From: Microbacterium sp. Nx66
Lineage (GTDB): Bacteria; Actinomycetota; Actinomycetes; Actinomycetales; Microbacteriaceae
Direction: 5' to 3'
Length of the DNA: 64,000 nucleotides
Assembly (NCBI RefSeq): GCF_904066215.1
Contig: NZ_LR880474.1
Coordinates: 558,001 to 622,000, forward strand
The notes below the pieces were generated by a model, which ran no database searches, was not told the origin of the DNA, and saw only the letters and a program-made list of their open reading frames with translations. Shown piece by piece: positions 59,477-64,000 of the stretch; position 1 is the stretch's first letter, and every line of letters starts with the position of its first letter. The position numbers and the translations under genes are program-made.

Positions 59477-59790
59477 TGTCGCCGGACGCACGATTCGATC
59501 CGCTCCGCCTGTCCGCGCTCAGCCATCGTTCCGCACCGAGCAGGCCGCCACCTCGCCCGTCGCGTGCGTACCGACTGCACCGCCGACTTGTGCGGTTAGG
59601 GATTGTGCTCCTGGCAGCCGGACCCGCGCTCGTCCTGATCCATCTGAGCACCGATACACAATACGGAAGCCACAATGGCACTTGGTGGACGTACACGGTG
59701 GCGAGCTACGACGTCGCCATCATCACCACGATCATCGGGGTAGCACTGGTCTGGCGATCGCCGCCGGCCTCCGATGAACGGCGTGAATGA
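59476..59790 (+). CDS. Two-helix membrane protein, 104 aa
   Basis: ATG at 59476 overlaps the stop of the microprotein gene. The N-terminal 45 residues are basic and Pro/Ser-rich; two helices follow (LGIVLLAAGPALVLIHLS and YDVAIITTIIGVALVW) with a Trp/His loop (GSHNGTWWTYT). No family is recognised. It is the last gene of the plus-strand copper-associated set. Confidence 0.6.
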   Translation: MSPDARFDPLRLSALSHRSAPSRPPPRPSRAYRLHRRLVRLGIVLLAAGPALVLIHLSTDTQYGSHNGTWWTYTVASYDVAIITTIIGVALVWRSPPASDERRE

Positions 59791-60342
59791 CTGGCCGAAT
59801 CGCGGCGTCAAGAGACAGGGACATCCCAACGTCTCATGACCTTGTCGATCTCGACGAGGCCGGCGAAGCGGGCAACGTCGCGTCCACCCATGACGCGGTT
59901 CCGAGCGAGCTTCGCCGGGAACTGCTTCAGGGGAGGGATCTCGGTCTCGTGTTGCGGCGAGGGTCTGGCGTTGAGCCTGGACGGTCGCCGCTAGCGCACG
60001 CCGGAACGGAGCCACTGATCGTGTAGCAGTTGGCTCATCGCCACGCGTGGTGTCAGGTCACCGTGTCGAGCTCCACGCCGTAGTCATCGGCGTTCTGCGT
60101 TATCGGCACGAATATCGAATCATCCCCGGCGTACTCAGCGAGCTCCGGCGGGCAATCGAGATCGCCGATCGAGAGCGCACGTTCAGGTGGCAAGAGATGG
60201 GCTTGTTCGAAGCCCTTGCCCGAGGGTCGACGATTCGGTAGCCGTCAGCGAGACTGGCGGAGATCGAGGCCGAGGGCAGACTCGGACCGCAGATCATCGG
60301 CCCCTCGATTGCGGGGCATCCAGCTCAAGAAGGGCGGTATCC
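59791..60342 (-). pseudogene. Degenerate minus-strand coding remnants
   Basis: The 552 bases between the 104-aa gene and the VOC gene hold no intact gene. On the minus strand a good coding run ends QFPAKLARNRVMGGRDVARF and then MRRWDVPVS at about 59810; a second run ends SIFVPITQNADDYGVELDTV at about 60057 with a short start after it (MSQLLHDQWLRSGVR). None has a full-length frame or recognised family. On the plus strand a 64-codon frame (60047-60241) overlaps them. I read the region as decayed genes on the minus strand. Confidence 0.4.
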
Positions 60343-60783
60343 ATGACCGACGCATCCACTCCCCCAAGCGACACCGTCAACGATCTGACCAACCCACCCG
60401 TGCCGCCGGGAGCCTTGTTGCTGGAGCTCGTGCCGGTTCCGGTCACCGACATCGAACGAGCAAAGACCTTCTACCGAGACCAGCTCGGCTTTCGGCTCGA
60501 CGTCGACATCAACCCAGAGCCCGGCGTCCGCATCGTCCAGCTCACGCCACCGGGTTCGGCATGCTCGATCACCCTGGCCGAGGGCCTGCCCACGCTCGAC
60601 ATGCCTCCGGGGACCCTGCGAGGGCTGCACCTGGTGGTCGCCGACATCGAGGCATCTCGTGCCGAACTGGTCGAGCGCGGCGTCGAGATCAGCGAGGTCG
60701 AGGACCTCGGCGGAGTGTTCTACGCCTTCTTCGCCGACCCCGACGGCAACACCTGGTGCCTGCAGCACATGCCCTGGCGATAG
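60343..60783 (+). CDS. VOC-family (glyoxalase/dioxygenase fold) protein
   Basis: A 146-aa protein from ATG 60343. The pattern LVPVPVTDIERAKTFYRDQL, then LHLVVADIEASRAELVERGV and FYAFFADPDGNTWCLQ is typical of the VOC fold with two beta-alpha-beta-beta-beta units; metal-ligand positions are partly hydrophobic, so it may not be a metal enzyme. These proteins vary from glyoxalases to antibiotic-binding proteins; substrate unknown. Its stop is immediately next to the lspA stop on the opposite strand. Confidence 0.85.
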   Translation: MTDASTPPSDTVNDLTNPPVPPGALLLELVPVPVTDIERAKTFYRDQLGFRLDVDINPEPGVRIVQLTPPGSACSITLAEGLPTLDMPPGTLRGLHLVVADIEASRAELVERGVEISEVEDLGGVFYAFFADPDGNTWCLQHMPWR

Positions 60784-61302
60784 CTACGACGCCGGCGAGG
60801 GCGCCGGGGTCGGTTTGATGCGGCGGGTCGGCACACGCAGGAGGACGAGCGCGACAAGGTAGATGCCGCCGACGACGATCGCGATGTCGGCGACGTTGCC
60901 GATGAACAGATCGAAGTAGCCGATGAAGTCGATGACGCCACCGCGTGCCAGGCGGTCAGCGGCATGACTGATCGCACCGCCGAGGACCAGGCCCAGCCCG
61001 ATTGCCCACCAGAGCGATCCCACCCGCCACAGGTAGACCGTGATGGCGACCGCGGCGGCAGCGGCGAGGAGTCCGAGCAGCCAGGTGAAGTCGGTGCCGA
61101 GGGAGAACGCGGCGCCACGGTTGACGGTGAGTTGGAACTCGAGAACCGGTGGCAGGACGTCCTTCGATTCTCCGCCCGAGAGCGCAGAGGCGGCCCAGAT
61201 CTTGGTCCATTGGTCGACGGCGACGACGACCGCTGCGATGGCCAGCCCGGCGAGGAAGGACCAGCGCACTCCCGAGCGTCGGTTCGTGGTCGGTGACGTC
61301 AC
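60784..61302 (-). CDS. lspA: Lipoprotein signal peptidase (third copy in the window)
   Basis: A 172-aa LspA with VVVAVDQWTKIWAASALSG, TVNRGAAFSLGTDFTW, LGGAISHAADRLARGG (first catalytic Asp) and VIDFIGYFDLFIGNVADI (second). All catalytic parts are intact. It diverges in sequence from the copy at 35335 (for example GNLID against SHAAD), resembling instead the broken copy at 28404 in the SHA-D motif. There is no intergenic space to the convergent VOC gene. Confidence 0.92.
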   Translation of the reverse strand: MTSPTTNRRSGVRWSFLAGLAIAAVVVAVDQWTKIWAASALSGGESKDVLPPVLEFQLTVNRGAAFSLGTDFTWLLGLLAAAAAVAITVYLWRVGSLWWAIGLGLVLGGAISHAADRLARGGVIDFIGYFDLFIGNVADIAIVVGGIYLVALVLLRVPTRRIKPTPAPSPAS

Positions 61303-61411
61303 TGTGCAGTTCCCTCTTCGTGCGATAGCTCGTGCCGGGCCGGTTTTCGGTTACCGGCTTCACCAGACTATTCGCTGGGCTATGGCCGAGAGGTCAGGGC
61401 TTCGACGCCAG

Positions 61412-62035
61412 TCACACTTTCACGGGGAACGTCGCCAAGATGACCACACCGATGACAGCGAGAGTCAGGCCCAGAATGAAGAAGGTGCGCCGGCGCCATT
61501 CGGCGCGCTGGTTCTGGGACAGCGCCGCGAAGAACAGCACGAGCGCGAAGAGCACGGTGAGCAGAGCGTAGTTGTCTCCGCGCTGGTTGTTCACGAGTGC
61601 TTCGTCGAACTTGGCGTCCGCGCGCGCGTGCAGGTCTTCCGCTTCCTCGGTCCCCGGCGGAATGTACTCCTCCCTGGCGAGGGGCCCCTGGGATACGCGC
61701 CCCTCCGCCGTCCAGGCGTCGAACGCGATCCGGAACTCGTCCGTGAAGCGTTCCTCGATGAAGGTGACGAGTTCCTGGTCGTCGTCTGCGGTGGCGAGCA
61801 CCCATTCGGTGTAGATGGTCAGATCGTATTGGCGCGCCGCTTGGGCCCTGCTTTCGGCGGAGGCGGCCTGGACACGTGCGCTGGACGCTTGGCTGAAGGC
61901 GATAGACATCTCACCGCCCCATTTCGACGCCTCGAATCCGCACCATGCGGTGATGACCGCGGTTATGGACAGCAGCACCACCGTGGCCACCTCCAACCAC
62001 CGGCCGGGATGAGTGACTTTCTCGGTGGCGTCCAT
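61412..62035 (-). CDS. Hypothetical membrane protein, 207 aa
   Basis: One N-terminal helix (WLEVATVVLLSITAVITAW), a long cytoplasmic or exposed helical region (SSARVQAASAESRAQAARQY, then an acidic part), and two C-terminal helices (ALLTVLFALVLFFAALS and FFILGLTLAVIGVVILATF). I do not recognise the family. It is transcribed just after the alkylsulfatase with a 12-base gap, so the two are probably an operon and it may have a role in substrate uptake or anchoring. Confidence 0.7.
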   Translation of the reverse strand: MDATEKVTHPGRWLEVATVVLLSITAVITAWCGFEASKWGGEMSIAFSQASSARVQAASAESRAQAARQYDLTIYTEWVLATADDDQELVTFIEERFTDEFRIAFDAWTAEGRVSQGPLAREEYIPPGTEEAEDLHARADAKFDEALVNNQRGDNYALLTVLFALVLFFAALSQNQRAEWRRRTFFILGLTLAVIGVVILATFPVKV

Positions 62036-62047
62036 GCGCGCCGTCTT

Positions 62048-63916
62048 TTAGGGCAGCACGATCTCGAATGCCGGGTCTCCGGGGGTCAGTACGCCGAGCA
62101 ACTGCTTCAGGACGCCGAGGTCGCCGCGCACGTCCAGGCCCTCGGCGTCGAGGTCTCCGCCGGCGAGGCGGATGAGCCGCTCCTTGGTGAGGGTGAGATG
62201 CAGTGCGGCATCTGTGGCGGGTTCGCGCTCGACGTAGACGAGCACGCCGTTGCGGAGCGTGACGTGGAACGAGCGGTCGAGATCACTGAGTGTGATGTCG
62301 AATCCGAGGTCGAGGTCCCAGGCGCGCGGGCCGTCGACGGTGATCGCGACGGCATCGAACAGCTGTTCCGGGGTGAGCTGCGCTCGGATGGCTGGGGCGT
62401 TGGTCACGGTCGGGGTACCGAAGTTTCCCTCGCGCAGTTCGGTCGCCCCGGAGAGGAAGAAGTTGCGCCAGGTGCCGTTCTCAGCGCCGTAGCCGAGCTG
62501 CTCGAGGGTGTCGGCGTAGAGCGCCTTCGCTTCCGCATTGTTCTCCTCGGTGAAGACCGCGTGGTCGAGCAGTGTGGCCGCCCAGCGGAAGTCTCCCGAG
62601 TCGAAGGCGGCGCGGGCGAGCTCGAGGACCCGGTCGATGCCTCCGATCGCGTCGACGTAGCGCTTCGCCTGCTCCTTCGGCGCGTGCGGCCAGAGCCGAG
62701 CCGGGTTCCCGTCGAACCAGCCCATGTACCGCTGGTAGATGGCCTTTACGTTGTGGCTGACCGAGCCGTAGTAGCCGCGGGCGTGCCAGGCGTTCTCGAG
62801 CGCGGGCGGCAGCTGGATCGCCTCGGCGATCTCGGCGCCCTGCATGCCCTGGTTCAGCATCCGCAGCGTCTGGTCGTGCAGGTACCCGTACAGGTCCCGC
62901 TGCAGACCGAGGAACTCACGGATCTCCGCGTTGCCCCAGGTCGGCCAGTGGTGCGAGGTGAACACGACTTCGGCGTCGTCGCCGTAACGCTCGATGGCCT
63001 CGGTGAGGTACTGCGACCACACGTGCGGATCCCGCACGACCGCGCCCCGCAGGGTGAGCAGGTTGTGCAGCGTGTGCGTGGCGTTCTCCGCCATGCACAG
63101 CGCCCGGTACTTCGGGAAGTAGAAGTGCATCTCGCTGGGCGCCTCGGTGCCCGGCGCCATCTGGAATTCGATCTCCAGCCCGTCGACGGTGTGGGTCTGC
63201 CCCGTCTCGGTGATCTCCAGCGTCGGCGCGAGCAGGGTCGCCTCCCCGGTCGACGTCGTCTGTCCGAGACCGGCGCCGACTGCCCCCTGCGGGCCGCGTG
63301 CGAGTGCCGCGCCGTACATGTACCCGGCGCGCCGGCCCATCGCGGTGCCCGCGTAGACGTTCTCTGCCACCGCGTGCTCGACCATGCCCGCGGGGACGAT
63401 GATCTCGACCCCCGCGTCGACGTCGGCCTGTGAGACGATGCCCTGCACGCCGCCGAAGTGGTCGATGTGAGAGTGGGTGTGGATGACAGCGGTGATCTTG
63501 CGGTCACCGCGGTGACGCCGGTAGAGCGCCATCGCCGCGGCTGCGGTCTCCTTCGAGATCAGCGGGTCGATCACGATCACGCCGGTGTCGCCCTCGACGA
63601 ATGACATCACCGACAGGTCGAGCCCGCGGATCTGGTACAGGCCGGGCACGACCTCGAACAGGCCGTGCTTGGCGACCAGCGTGCTCTGGCGCCACAGGCT
63701 CGGGTTCACCGTCTCCGGAGCATCACCCTGCAAGAAGTCATAGGTGGACGCGTCCCAGATGATATCGCCGGCGGCGTTGCGGATCGCAGGCTCGTCTAGC
63801 GTGCCGATGAATCCTCGCTCGGCCGCCGCGAGATCCCGCTCATCGTCGAACGGGAGCCGTGCCTGCAGCTCTGCCTGCTGTTGCCGGATGGTCTCTGATG
63901 CGTCGCGCTGACCCAT
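62048..63916 (-). CDS. SdsA-type alkylsulfatase (metallo-beta-lactamase fold)
   Basis: A 622-aa enzyme from ATG 63916 (GGGAG upstream). The N-terminal metallo-beta-lactamase domain has HTHSHIDHFGG (zinc ligands) and MAENATHTLHN, with SHHWPTWGN later; a helical dimerisation domain follows and a C-terminal SCP2-like domain (about residues 500-622) that would bind the alkyl chain. No signal peptide is seen, unlike Pseudomonas SdsA1, so the enzyme may be cytoplasmic. The family hydrolyses primary alkyl sulfates such as dodecyl sulfate to alcohol and sulfate. Confidence 0.9.
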   Translation of the reverse strand: MGQRDASETIRQQQAELQARLPFDDERDLAAAERGFIGTLDEPAIRNAAGDIIWDASTYDFLQGDAPETVNPSLWRQSTLVAKHGLFEVVPGLYQIRGLDLSVMSFVEGDTGVIVIDPLISKETAAAAMALYRRHRGDRKITAVIHTHSHIDHFGGVQGIVSQADVDAGVEIIVPAGMVEHAVAENVYAGTAMGRRAGYMYGAALARGPQGAVGAGLGQTTSTGEATLLAPTLEITETGQTHTVDGLEIEFQMAPGTEAPSEMHFYFPKYRALCMAENATHTLHNLLTLRGAVVRDPHVWSQYLTEAIERYGDDAEVVFTSHHWPTWGNAEIREFLGLQRDLYGYLHDQTLRMLNQGMQGAEIAEAIQLPPALENAWHARGYYGSVSHNVKAIYQRYMGWFDGNPARLWPHAPKEQAKRYVDAIGGIDRVLELARAAFDSGDFRWAATLLDHAVFTEENNAEAKALYADTLEQLGYGAENGTWRNFFLSGATELREGNFGTPTVTNAPAIRAQLTPEQLFDAVAITVDGPRAWDLDLGFDITLSDLDRSFHVTLRNGVLVYVEREPATDAALHLTLTKERLIRLAGGDLDAEGLDVRGDLGVLKQLLGVLTPGDPAFEIVLP

Positions 63917-64000
63917 GATGGTGCTCCCGTCTCCGAAGAACAGTTCACGACGAGTCTTGCGGTCACGAAAGACGGTGACAACCACCTTTCGTCTGAACCT

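Noticed and set aside
61040..63433. 797-codon plus-strand open frame at the right end
   Set aside because: It is antisense to lspA, a membrane protein and the alkylsulfatase, which have unmistakable motifs.

Overview
The window comes from a high-GC Gram-positive actinobacterium. The gene complement (short DUF7882-type protein, DivIVA-like coiled-coil protein, LtrA, membrane desaturase, frequent GTG starts and 4-bp ATGA/GTGA overlaps) is most like Microbacterium or another Microbacteriaceae. No complete rRNA or tRNA gene, integrase or CRISPR array was found.

Region 1 (1-14064) reads as ordinary chromosome: exopolysaccharide priming glycosyltransferases, LtrA-like membrane protein, a TetR regulator, a secreted intradiol-dioxygenase-like lipoprotein, a fatty-acid desaturase closed by a long terminator hairpin, a DivIVA-like protein, a secreted M23/FG-GAP hydrolase, a kinase-fold phosphotransferase and an alpha/beta hydrolase.

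Region 2 (about 14109-22811) is a defence island. It begins at what looks like the 3' part of a minus-strand tRNA-Phe gene (14109-14143) followed by that gene's terminator (14047-14081), the usual scar of integration into a tRNA. Next come an Abi_C/HEPN-like gene, a small HTH regulator facing a 38-bp palindrome, and a tightly packed operon of two unrelated adenine methyltransferases (EcoRI-type and D12-type), an unrecognised 185-aa protein, a McrB-like AAA+ GTPase and a McrC-like nuclease. Three further genes follow, one a HAD-fold protein.

Region 3 (about 23542-61302) is a large composite metal-resistance island with many duplications and scars. It holds two CmtR-type ArsR regulator plus P-type ATPase modules, a CadD transporter, a long minus-strand operon mixing copper proteins (CopC, CopD, CtaG) with lipoprotein-maturation enzymes (LspA, Lnt), a CDF exporter and a DsbA-like protein, a RelE-type toxin-antitoxin pair, an arsenic operon (trxB-trxA-acr3-arsR/arsC fusion-arsC), and a CsoR-CopB-YHS-CopA-CopZ copper block with nested operators. 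A plus-strand set of copper-associated proteins of poorly known function follows. Broken genes include lspA, arsC, copB, an M23 peptidase and an arsenic-linked flavoprotein. LspA occurs three times, each time beside metal genes.

Region 4 (61412-63916) carries a membrane protein and an SdsA-type alkylsulfatase. The island's right end is not visible; if the tRNA reading is right, the intact tRNA-Phe gene should lie beyond the window.
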